From assembly GCA_039806065.1 (NCBI GenBank), contig JBDKJS010000058.1, forward strand, positions 1 to 7,440: a stretch of 7,440 bases of DNA. Reading direction: 5' to 3'. Under the pieces are notes generated by a model. It did not search any database. It was not told where the DNA came from and saw nothing but the letters and a program-made list of their open reading frames with translations. Numbering within the stretch: the stretch's first letter is position 1; each line of letters begins with the position of its first letter. Origin of the DNA: JBDKJS01 sp039806065 (GTDB lineage: Bacteria; Bacteroidota; Bacteroidia; AKYH767-A; 2013-40CM-41-45). The translations under genes and the position numbers were made by a program. Below are positions 1 to 6,143 of the stretch, one piece after another.

Positions 1-227
1 ATTTTATTTACACAATACCCAGTTCCTTTGGTAGGTTCAGTTCCTGGTGCCATCCACATGGTTACGGTTGTGTTCCATGTTCCGTCATCTGCAGCTAGTA
101 ATTTATGCATAGCTGAAGGGGTCATAAACTCCATCCAAGCTTTTTGTTCAGCTTCCGTTTGAGCTGTTGCTTTAGATGTGGCAACGGTGCACAGGGCAGC
201 TGCCAATAAAATTTTAGTTAGTTTCAT
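1..227 (-). CDS. DUF1579-like secreted protein, 5' part only (runs off the window)
   Basis: The first 75 codons of a minus-strand gene are visible; the 3' part lies beyond base 1. Residues 1-22 form a type I signal peptide: Lys2 and Lys5, a hydrophobic stretch (ILLAAALCTVA), then likely cleavage at ATA|Q. Cys13 is preceded by Leu, so it is not a good lipobox and a lipoprotein is unlikely. The mature part reads MHKLLAADDGTWNTTVTMWM followed by a Pro/Thr/Gly-rich turn. I recognise this pattern (Met-His-x-x-Leu, Gly-Thr-Trp, Met-Trp-Met-x-Pro-Gly) from the DUF1579 family of small periplasmic or secreted proteins of unknown function. The ATG at 225-227 is the only start that leaves a proper signal peptide and it lies about 24 nt downstream of a good promoter, so the gene is probably transcribed on its own. 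The family call is from memory of the motif; no function is assigned. Confidence 0.8.
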   Translation of the reverse strand, partial: MKLTKILLAAALCTVATSKATAQTEAEQKAWMEFMTPSAMHKLLAADDGTWNTTVTMWMAPGTEPTKGTGYCVNK

Positions 228-257
228 AGTAGAGGTTTTTATATGATTAAAGTATTT

Positions 258-288
258 CAAAAGTAAAAAAAATAATTTTTAAAACGAA
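258..288 (-). promoter_or_regulatory. Bacteroidota-type promoter of the DUF1579-like gene
   Basis: On the minus strand the sequence reads TTCG (285-288), 19 nt, then TACTTTTG (258-265). The -7 box is a perfect match to TAnnTTTG, the -33 box matches TTTG at 3 of 4 positions, and the spacing is the expected 19 nt. Transcription would start near 251, giving a leader of about 24 nt before the ATG at 227. The site lies in the 93-nt gap after the large outer-membrane gene, so the DUF1579-like gene does not depend on readthrough from it. Confidence 0.62.
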
Positions 289-320
289 AATTAGTTAAGT
301 TGAAAAACGGCCCCTGTCCA

Positions 321-3300
321 TTAAAAATCTAAGCTGAAGCTCAAGTAAAATTTTCTTGCTTTGCGCTCTCTATTTTCTATGCCATAAGCCCAATCAGCTC
401 TTATAAAATAACCCAATAGCCTGCTTCGCAATCCAAAACCATATCCACCAACGATAGGTTCATTCTGACTAATGATGGTTATATCAAAAGTGCCATTGGA
501 AATAATTCGCCTGTTAAGTGCGCTTGTGCTATCGTAAGGAGACCAACCATTCCAAGCAGTGCCTACATCAGCAAATCCTATTACTTGAAAATTTCTTATA
601 AAATCACTTCTTATTGGGCGTTTAATAAAGTATTTAAATATTGGGAATCTTAATTCGCTATTAATTAAGGCAAAGTTGCTTCCATTTCTAATGTTTTGAT
701 CAAAACCTCTGAGATTGGTAGCCAGTGCTTGGTAAGCGTAAGGTTGATTTGGATCAATAACAGTTTCTTCATTAAACCTAGGCACCAGCCAATTATCTGT
801 TGCTCCTAAATAGTAGATAAGTTTTTCTTGTCCAAAGCTAGCGCTAGCGGCTATCCTGTTAGCCCAAATAATGTCACGGTGTATTTTTATATAGTGTCGT
901 ACATCAGTGCCTAGTACATACAAGCCACTTACTTTTTCATCCACCTGGCGGTAGTACTCGGCAAATATTTTCATTCTTGTGCCATTGTATAAATTGAGTC
1001 CTTTGTTAATGGTATTATCCACCACGTATTCCAACCTGCCGCTCGCCCAATTCAGTAGTTGATTAGGTTCACGAAGCGAAAAATTATCAGTTGCTAAAAT
1101 AACCAGCCGATCATTTCTATAGGACACAGAACCCTTAAGTGCGGCTACATCGCTAAAAGGCCACTTGTTAGCGTATCGCAATTCATGCGTATGAATTTTT
1201 CCGTTCACAAAGCCATTGCCAACCAACCGGCCTTGACGGTAGAAAGTGAGCTGTTTATCGAGTCGGTGTTTTAAGTTTTCATAACTTACAAAGTATTCAT
1301 TGCTATTTAAATCGGCTGCCAGTCTAAATCCACCAGTCATTCTATAATCCTCCAAGAGGTCGCTGATTCCAATTTTAAAGAAGCCATTCAGTCCTGGATT
1401 AAAAAATACAGCACCTCCTCCTGTGAAAACTTGGTAGGTGCCATTCAGAAGAGTATTGTCCAATTGACTTACCAAGTAATTGCTACCAAAGGCTGTTTCA
1501 TAATTTCGTTGTTTAGGGAATACGAAAGCCGAATCGGCATTTAGGGCATTAGGAAGAATGGTAGATGACGAGGGAATAGGATCATTTTTTTTCTTTTCTT
1601 TTTTTGATTTTGATTTCGGAAATTCTGTTTGAAATACATAGTTATCAATATTAATCTCAGACGAATCTTTAACTGTAGGTTCAGTTTCTAAATTATTAGT
1701 AGTGCCTTGGTTAATTGTATCATTTTGCGCAATATTTATCCTATAGTCTGTCCGTTTAATCTTTGAAGAGGTGGGTTTAATTTCATTGGATGCGATAATA
1801 TTTACCACTGTTTTTCCATTATAATTGAATAGTTGGCTAATCTTATTATTGATAAAATTAATGTCCTGCTCCACAATGTTTCTTGGGTAATTGCTAAGCG
1901 GTTCAGTAGTAATTATTAATCTATAATGTTCTACTGTGTCAATGTAAGCAAGAGCGCTATCCACTTTGCCGAAATATCTATTGTTAATTCCGCTTTCATC
2001 ACTCAGATAGCAGAATCCATCTGCATTATAGGGCATTGGAAGAGATTCATTGCTATAGGGTGTATTGCTCACTCTTTTTAAAAGTGGGGATTTGTTGGCA
2101 AGGTCATAATAGAAAATATCTGTAGTAGCGTTGATACTTGGAAATTCTCTTCTATCGGCTCCAAGAGTATCGTTAGTTCTATTGCTAGCGAATACTATAC
2201 CTTTCATGCCGTTGACAAATCGAGGCTGCAAATCGTCAAATAGATCTTTGGTAATTTGGGTATATGTGCGTGAGCGTAAATTGTAAATATAGATATCACT
2301 TTGCCCTTTTTGAATAGCACTCATCAATAGACTTTGCCCATCATCAGCATAAGCTGCGCTAAGTATTTTTTCAAAATTAAAAATAGGGCTTTGTGTATAT
2401 TTTTTTTCTTCAAGATTGTAAAAGCCTAAAAGTATTTTGCCTTTTTTTTCTCTGATGATTGCCAATAGTTTTCCGCTAGGGTGCCATGCAAGTATGGGGT
2501 AAGATTCATCGGTTTGTTGGGTGAAAGATTTGAATCCGCCTTTAAGAATTTTTTTCTTCCCTTTGTTTTTATCAAGCTTTCTAAGATAAACTTTGTATTT
2601 GCCTAACTCATTGGTAACATAGCTAAGGTGGCTGGCATCAGCATTCAATTTTATTTGATTATAAATTAAATGCTTTTTAGTTTTTTTAAAAATATTGGCT
2701 TCTATGGGCTGGGTTCCATCGTCAGATCCGCTGTAGTAGCGTAACATGGCATCTCGCCAATTTTGAGCTAATTCATTATTGCTTGTACCTAGTACGTATA
2801 AAAAACCACTTTCAATATTTCTATTAACACGTGTCATGTACAACAGGCTACTGATTGCTTTTTCAGTGTATAGGTCAGTAATATATTTCCAAAGGCTATG
2901 GCCTGCAACCAGAGCATCGTTGCCATTGAGTTGATTAAATTTAAAATATTGTCCGCTTAAAATTCCATCGCGCATTTTATCATCTAACTGGGTATTCCAT
3001 GGGCGAGCTATGTAGTCCACCAAACCATTAATATACCAATCTGGAAGAGATAATAGTGCTGCATTTTGTATTCGATCACGAATATCGCCACCGTACATAA
3101 TTTGATCGATAAGCACCCTGGCAATTCCTGCCCTTATTTGCTGCCTAAAATTTTCATGATTGCCATCAAAGTATAAGAAAACTTTGTTGCCCACTATTTT
3201 AGTAACACCACCAATGTTATTGGTATTGTCATCGGTCTCTAATCCAATATTGCTTTGCTTTGCATCACTTAGTTTATTGTAAATAATAAATTGAATTTTT

Positions 3301-3566
3301 CCTTCCAATGTATAGTCAAATGTTTGTTCGATGGCTGCCAGATCTCTGTCGGCAATGATTCCTGTATATTTAGCTAATTCTAATCCGCCAAGGTAATAGT
3401 AGGTGTCAAAATTTTTAAACTTCATAAAAGACCAAAATCTTTCATCAAATTGAACCCTATTTTTTCCAAATGTCATTTGATAGCCATTGTGAAACTGGGC
3501 TCTAACGGCAAGATTAGAAGAGAAAAAAGCTAGAAAGAAAAGAAGGTAATGTTTTCTAAGATTCAT
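321..3566 (-). CDS. Outer-membrane protein: inactive peptidase-like domain, TolB-type propeller and Omp85 (BamA-like) barrel
   Basis: This 1081-residue protein has four visible parts. Residues 1-23 are a signal peptide (NLRKHY, then LLFFLAFF, cleavage at VRA|Q). Residues 25-280 resemble gluzincin-type peptidase-MA domains, but the helix that should carry HExxH reads IRAGIARVLIDQ (144-155), and the later helix reads LPDWYINGLVDYIA (174-187) with Asn where the zinc-ligand Glu is expected. Residues about 298-570 contain PD40/TolB-like blades (AWHPSGKLLA, SDIYIYNL, IVFASNR, TDIFYYDL). A polar linker with a Lys-rich run (651-660) follows. From about 690 to the end is an Omp85-type barrel: DNTINKGLNLYNGTRMKIF (850-868), the loop motif LRGF (952-955), the strand GFADVGTAW (997-1005) and a C-terminal Phe. 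No POTRA domains are seen. The reading frame stays open to an ATG at 3662, but that start would bury the signal peptide and leave 18 nt to the ATG of ruvB; the ATG at 3564-3566 is preferred. A weak minus-strand -7 box (TACCTTCG, 3585-3592) lies upstream. I recall similar uncharacterised proteins in Bacteroidota; a role in outer-membrane protein or surface-factor handling is inference. Confidence 0.85.
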   Translation of the reverse strand: MNLRKHYLLFFLAFFSSNLAVRAQFHNGYQMTFGKNRVQFDERFWSFMKFKNFDTYYYLGGLELAKYTGIIADRDLAAIEQTFDYTLEGKIQFIIYNKLSDAKQSNIGLETDDNTNNIGGVTKIVGNKVFLYFDGNHENFRQQIRAGIARVLIDQIMYGGDIRDRIQNAALLSLPDWYINGLVDYIARPWNTQLDDKMRDGILSGQYFKFNQLNGNDALVAGHSLWKYITDLYTEKAISSLLYMTRVNRNIESGFLYVLGTSNNELAQNWRDAMLRYYSGSDDGTQPIEANIFKKTKKHLIYNQIKLNADASHLSYVTNELGKYKVYLRKLDKNKGKKKILKGGFKSFTQQTDESYPILAWHPSGKLLAIIREKKGKILLGFYNLEEKKYTQSPIFNFEKILSAAYADDGQSLLMSAIQKGQSDIYIYNLRSRTYTQITKDLFDDLQPRFVNGMKGIVFASNRTNDTLGADRREFPSINATTDIFYYDLANKSPLLKRVSNTPYSNESLPMPYNADGFCYLSDESGINNRYFGKVDSALAYIDTVEHYRLIITTEPLSNYPRNIVEQDINFINNKISQLFNYNGKTVVNIIASNEIKPTSSKIKRTDYRINIAQNDTINQGTTNNLETEPTVKDSSEINIDNYVFQTEFPKSKSKKEKKKNDPIPSSSTILPNALNADSAFVFPKQRNYETAFGSNYLVSQLDNTLLNGTYQVFTGGGAVFFNPGLNGFFKIGISDLLEDYRMTGGFRLAADLNSNEYFVSYENLKHRLDKQLTFYRQGRLVGNGFVNGKIHTHELRYANKWPFSDVAALKGSVSYRNDRLVILATDNFSLREPNQLLNWASGRLEYVVDNTINKGLNLYNGTRMKIFAEYYRQVDEKVSGLYVLGTDVRHYIKIHRDIIWANRIAASASFGQEKLIYYLGATDNWLVPRFNEETVIDPNQPYAYQALATNLRGFDQNIRNGSNFALINSELRFPIFKYFIKRPIRSDFIRNFQVIGFADVGTAWNGWSPYDSTSALNRRIISNGTFDITIISQNEPIVGGYGFGLRSRLLGYFIRADWAYGIENRERKARKFYLSFSLDF

Positions 3567-3680
3567 AAACAAATTGACTACAAACGAAGGTACATAAATA
3601 ACGTTAAATGTTGAACTATAATTTACATGGCCTATAATATTTATAGTACTTTTGACTGGCATTAAATTTTGACAAAGCAG
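3567..3680. promoter_or_regulatory. Divergent promoter region between the Omp85-like gene and ruvB
   Basis: This 114-nt AT-rich stretch separates two divergent start codons. On the plus strand, TACTTTTG (3647-3654) is a perfect TAnnTTTG box for ruvB, identical to the -7 box of the DUF1579-like gene. The nearest -33 candidate is TTTA (3622-3625), with a 21-nt spacer. Transcription from it would start near 3661, about 20 nt before the ruvB ATG. On the minus strand the best box is TACCTTCG (3585-3592), 7 of 8, with no good -33 partner. The ruvB side is moderately supported and the other side weakly. Confidence 0.5.
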
Positions 3681-4700
3681 ATGAATCCAAATCTAAGCCC
3701 AAACATAAATCCCGAGGAACGTGAGTTGGAGAAAGCACTCAGACCGGTGTCATTTAAAGATTTTACTGGTCAGCAGCAGGTAATGGATAATCTTCAAGTG
3801 TTTGTAATGGCTACCCTTCAGCGTAGCGAAGCACTAGACCATGTGCTACTTCACGGGCCTCCAGGTTTAGGTAAAACCACACTAGCTTATATTATTGCCA
3901 ATGAACTGGGAGTAAATATTAAAACTACAAGTGGCCCGGTACTTGATAAACCTGGTGACTTGGCTGGCTTACTTACCAATTTAGAACCTAATGATGTACT
4001 TTTTATTGATGAAATACATAGGTTGAGCCCACTCGTTGAGGAATATCTATACAGCGCTATGGAGGACTATAAGATAGACATTATGATTGAGACAGGTCCC
4101 AATGCCCGCAGTGTTCAGATAAACGTAAATCCATTTACGCTCATTGGGGCTACCACCAGAAGTGGGTTGCTCACAGCACCATTGCGTGCGAGGTTTGGAA
4201 TAAATGCTCGCTTAGAATACTATGATGCAGCCCTATTGCAAAAAATAATTATTAGATCAGCTGAAATATTGAATTGCAAAATTGAACTTCAAGCTGCAAA
4301 CGAAATAGCAAGACGCAGTAGAGGTACCCCTCGCATTGCCAATGCACTATTAAGAAGAGTTAGAGACTTTGCTCAAATAAAAGGTAATGGCAACATTGAA
4401 TTGGACATAACCAAACATGGATTAGAGGCACTTCAAGTAGATCAGTATGGTCTTGATGAAATGGATAATAGAATTCTAACAGCTATTATAGATAAATTTA
4501 AAGGAGGACCTGTGGGTATAACCACTATAGCCACTGCGGTAGGTGAGGAGGGAGGAACTATAGAAGAAGTGTATGAGCCTTATTTAATCAAAGAGGGATT
4601 TCTAGTGAGAACACCTAGAGGCCGCGAGGTCACAGCAAAAGCTTATGCACACCTAAAGCGTATTCCGCCAAGCGATTTCCCCAATTTGTTTCAAGAGTGA
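3681..4700 (+). CDS. ruvB: RuvB, Holliday junction branch-migration ATPase
   Basis: RuvB is the hexameric AAA+ motor that, with RuvA, drives branch migration of Holliday junctions during recombinational repair. The 339-residue length is normal. Visible motifs are Walker A GPPGLGKTT (59-67), Walker B LFIDEIH (107-113), the RuvB-specific beta-hairpin region around 128-150 (EDYKIDIMIETGPNARSVQI), sensor 1 GATTRSG (156-162), the arginine-finger segment LRARFG (168-173) and sensor 2 RGTPRIANALLRRVRD (214-229). A winged-helix DNA-binding domain occupies about 258-335 (GGPVGITTIATAVGEE, then YEPYLIKEGFLVRTPRGR). All catalytic residues are present. The ATG at 3681 gives MNPNLSPN, which matches my memory of Bacteroidota RuvB; an in-frame TTG at 3669 would add four residues but overlaps the likely transcription start area. 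No ruvA or ruvC is adjacent. It is convergent with lpxD, with stop codons 1 nt apart. Confidence 0.97.
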   Translation: MNPNLSPNINPEERELEKALRPVSFKDFTGQQQVMDNLQVFVMATLQRSEALDHVLLHGPPGLGKTTLAYIIANELGVNIKTTSGPVLDKPGDLAGLLTNLEPNDVLFIDEIHRLSPLVEEYLYSAMEDYKIDIMIETGPNARSVQINVNPFTLIGATTRSGLLTAPLRARFGINARLEYYDAALLQKIIIRSAEILNCKIELQAANEIARRSRGTPRIANALLRRVRDFAQIKGNGNIELDITKHGLEALQVDQYGLDEMDNRILTAIIDKFKGGPVGITTIATAVGEEGGTIEEVYEPYLIKEGFLVRTPRGREVTAKAYAHLKRIPPSDFPNLFQE

Positions 4701-4713
4701 ATCAACTCTTGGA
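4690..4713. terminator. Hairpin over the facing ruvB and lpxD stop codons, possible two-way 3'-end element
   Basis: CAAGAGT (4692-4698) and ACTCTTG (4705-4711) form a perfect 7-bp stem. T4691-G4712 and T4690-A4713 extend it to 9 pairs, with a 6-nt GAATCA loop. The ruvB stop (4698-4700) and the lpxD stop (complement of 4702-4704) both fall in the hairpin, mostly in the loop. No T-rich run follows on either strand, so a classic intrinsic terminator is not supported. It could stabilise 3' ends or assist termination caused by converging polymerases. The structure is read from sequence; the role is inference. Confidence 0.4.
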
Positions 4714-5739
4714 TTGCATACCACTTATATATAACTCTAATTCTTTAATTCTTTTTTCTAAGGCAGGCAGTTGGCGGAACATCACATAGGTTCGTTTATA
4801 ATCGCCAATTGCAAAAGCTGGTGAGCCTTGCACTATTTCTTGAGGTTGTAAATTACTTCCTACGCCTGATTGAGCAGCTATTTTTGCGCCATCGCCTATA
4901 GTGATATGGCCCACTATTCCAACTTGCCCGCCAATCATGCAATCTCGTCCAATTCTTGTGCTTCCGGCCACTCCTGTTTGTGCGGCTATGACTGTATTTT
5001 CGCCTATCTCTACATTATGGGCTATTTGAATCAAATTGTCAAGTTTAACACCTTTTCTTATGATGGTGCTTCCTAAGGTGGCTCGGTCTATTGTGGTATT
5101 GGCTCCCACTTCCACATGGTCTTCAATAATCACATTACCTATTTGAGGTACTTTTTTATAATTGTTTGCAGCATTGGGAGCAAATCCAAAACCATCAGCA
5201 CCTACTACCACGCCAGTATGTAAGGTTACATGGTTCCCTATCACACAGTCAGAATAAACTTTGGCTCCGGCAAATAGGGTGCAATCATTTCCAATAACAG
5301 TATTGTCACCTATATATACTTGTGGATATATTTTCACATTATTTCCAATAGTTACATTTTCACCGATATAACTGAATGCACCTATATAACAATCAGCTCC
5401 AACAGTGGCAGAATGGCTTATATAAGAAGGCTCTTCTCGGCCTATTTTATTTCGTTGGAGTTGATTATAGATTTCTAATAATTTGACAAAACTACCGTAG
5501 GCATCCTTTACGCGAATTAATGTTGGAGTAATAGGTTGTTCGGGTATAAATGTTTCATCAACGATAACAATGGATGCATTGGTTGCATAGATGAATGGAA
5601 TGTACTTAGGGTTGGCTAAAAAGCTAAGACTACCTTTTTTACCTTCTTCTATTTTTGCAAGTGCATTTACCATAACATTGGCATCGCCTTCTATTTTCCC
5701 TTGCAATAAATCACTAATTTGTTGTGCCGAAAATTGCAT
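4702..5739 (-). CDS. lpxD: LpxD, UDP-3-O-acylglucosamine N-acyltransferase
   Basis: LpxD transfers a 3-hydroxyacyl chain from acyl carrier protein to the 2-amino group of UDP-3-O-acyl-glucosamine, the third step of lipid A synthesis, in the cytoplasm. The 345 residues fit the family. The N-terminal uridine-binding domain (about 1-100) contains LAKIEEGKKGSLSFLANPKY. Hexapeptide repeats of the left-handed beta-helix run from about 108 to 298 (ATVGADCYIGAFSYIGENVT and onward). GADGFGFAP (180-188) is the conserved substrate-site segment, and His241 in IAHNV is the expected catalytic base. GSPA (305-308) leads into the C-terminal helix (about 318-340). The start at 5737-5739 gives the usual MQFSAQQIS opening and lies after an A-rich leader. 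The gene appears to stand alone: the downstream neighbour is convergent ruvB and upstream is noncoding, so the lpxC/fabZ and lpxA genes often found next to it are not here. Confidence 0.96.
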   Translation of the reverse strand: MQFSAQQISDLLQGKIEGDANVMVNALAKIEEGKKGSLSFLANPKYIPFIYATNASIVIVDETFIPEQPITPTLIRVKDAYGSFVKLLEIYNQLQRNKIGREEPSYISHSATVGADCYIGAFSYIGENVTIGNNVKIYPQVYIGDNTVIGNDCTLFAGAKVYSDCVIGNHVTLHTGVVVGADGFGFAPNAANNYKKVPQIGNVIIEDHVEVGANTTIDRATLGSTIIRKGVKLDNLIQIAHNVEIGENTVIAAQTGVAGSTRIGRDCMIGGQVGIVGHITIGDGAKIAAQSGVGSNLQPQEIVQGSPAFAIGDYKRTYVMFRQLPALEKRIKELELYISGMQSKS

Positions 5740-5759
5740 GCTTTCTTTTTTCTAATGCA

Positions 5760-5790
5760 CGAATATAGGCCATTATGCGAATATGGAAAA
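5760..5790 (-). promoter_or_regulatory. Candidate lpxD promoter
   Basis: The minus strand reads TTTT (5787-5790), 19 nt, then TATATTCG (5760-5767). The -7 box matches TAnnTTTG at 7 of 8 positions and the -33 box matches TTTG at 3 of 4, with ideal spacing. Transcription would start near 5754, leaving a short leader of about 14 nt before the lpxD ATG. A near copy of the -7 box (CATATTCG, 5778-5785) lies just upstream. The AT-rich background makes partial matches common, so support is moderate. Confidence 0.4.
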
Positions 5791-5803
5791 ATGGAAACGG
5801 GGT

Positions 5804-5814
5804 TTAACGCTTAA
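5804..5814 (+). repeat. Motif copy 1, TTAACGCTTAA
   Basis: First of three copies of a near-palindromic motif in the intergenic region. It shares TTAACGCTT with copy 2, 65 nt downstream, and its ten bases TAACGCTTAA are the exact reverse complement of copy 3 (6012-6021). It lies about 65 nt upstream of the lpxD start codon and about 193 nt before the -33 box of the sigma promoter. Confidence 0.5.
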
Positions 5815-5868
5815 ATTCTGAATGGGAAAATCGAAAAAGAAACAGTTTAAATCAATTAAAAAGGCGGC

Positions 5869-5877
5869 TTAACGCTT
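5869..5877 (+). repeat. Motif copy 2, TTAACGCTT
   Basis: Second direct copy of the motif, exact over nine bases. It overlaps the loop and right arm of a small hairpin that precedes a nine-T run, so it could be part of an RNA structure or a protein-binding site. Confidence 0.5.
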
Positions 5878-5996
5878 TGGATTTTTTTTTATTGAAGCAA
5901 CTTGAATAAAAACTTAAAAACCCATAAATAAGGCTAAAATAATTGATTTGCCCCTTCTGGTCTGAACAATTTAGTAAGATTAAAATGCAATATGAA

Positions 5997-6027
5997 TTTG
6001 AAAATGATCTATTAAGCGTTATATTTG
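5997..6027 (+). promoter_or_regulatory. Consensus Bacteroidota promoter for the ECF sigma operon
   Basis: TTTG (5997-6000), exactly 19 nt, then TATATTTG (6020-6027): both boxes are perfect matches to the Bacteroidota housekeeping consensus TTTG-N19-TAnnTTTG, on the strand of the downstream sigma gene. Transcription would begin near 6034, leaving a leader of about 110 nt. A match to the housekeeping consensus suggests transcription by the primary sigma factor; autoregulation from a second promoter cannot be excluded. Confidence 0.75.
6012..6021 (-). repeat. Motif copy 3, inverted, in the sigma-promoter spacer
   Basis: TTAAGCGTTA on the plus strand is the exact reverse complement of TAACGCTTAA in copy 1. 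It sits in the 19-nt spacer and shares two bases with the -7 box (6020-6027) of the promoter upstream of the ECF sigma gene. A protein bound here would meet RNA polymerase directly, so this is the copy most suggestive of an operator. Confidence 0.5.
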
Positions 6028-6091
6028 TGTAACAATTAAGGCCCAAAGGCATTTAAATAATAAATAACTTAAAACCAATTAGCTTATAGTC

Positions 6092-6138
6092 TAAACTTTA
6101 CTTTCATAAAAATTTACTAACCTAAATTTTAAAGTTTA
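6092..6138 (+). repeat. 9-nt inverted repeat in the leader of the sigma gene
   Basis: TAAACTTTA (6092-6100) and TAAAGTTTA (6130-6138) are exact inverted copies separated by 29 nt, ending 5 nt before the ATG at 6144. As RNA they could pair and draw the start region into a weak stem with one G-C pair; as DNA they could be a split binding site. The AT-rich background means chance is a real possibility. Confidence 0.3.
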
Positions 6139-6143
6139 ACACT

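Larger units (their letters stand above)
5740..6143. other. 404-nt intergenic region between lpxD and the sigma-factor gene
   Basis: No convincing gene is seen. The left end holds the likely lpxD promoter and the right part holds the sigma-gene promoter and its leader of about 110 nt. Between them are three copies of a TTAACGCTT-type motif (two plus, one inverted). A small hairpin, AAGGCG (5861-5866) pairing with CGCTTT (5873-5878) around a GCTTAA loop, is followed by nine T residues (5882-5890). It resembles a plus-strand terminator, but no plus-strand gene ends here. A 66-codon minus-strand reading frame (5852-6052) matches nothing I know and covers the sigma promoter, so it is not called. 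Confidence 0.7.

Noticed and set aside
212..227. Lipoprotein signal at Cys13 of the DUF1579-like protein
   Set aside because: Leu at -1 does not fit a lipobox; cleavage at ATA|Q is more likely.
300..325. Possible terminator after the large outer-membrane gene (minus strand, GGGGCCG then T5)
   Set aside because: The T run is present, but I could not pair a stable stem before it.
3567..3662. N-terminal extension of the large outer-membrane protein to the ATG at 3662
   Set aside because: It would put 32 residues before a clear signal peptide and occupy almost the whole divergent promoter region.
3669..3680. TTG start for ruvB giving four extra residues
   Set aside because: The ATG at 3681 gives the usual RuvB N-terminus; the TTG lies close to the predicted transcription start.
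4870..5076. 68-codon plus-strand reading frame inside lpxD
   Set aside because: It is antisense to well-conserved hexapeptide-repeat codons; its Cys/Ser/Ala-rich product is typical of a shadow frame.
5852..6052. 66-codon minus-strand reading frame in the intergenic region
   Set aside because: No recognisable domain, no good promoter, and it covers the consensus sigma-gene promoter on the other strand.
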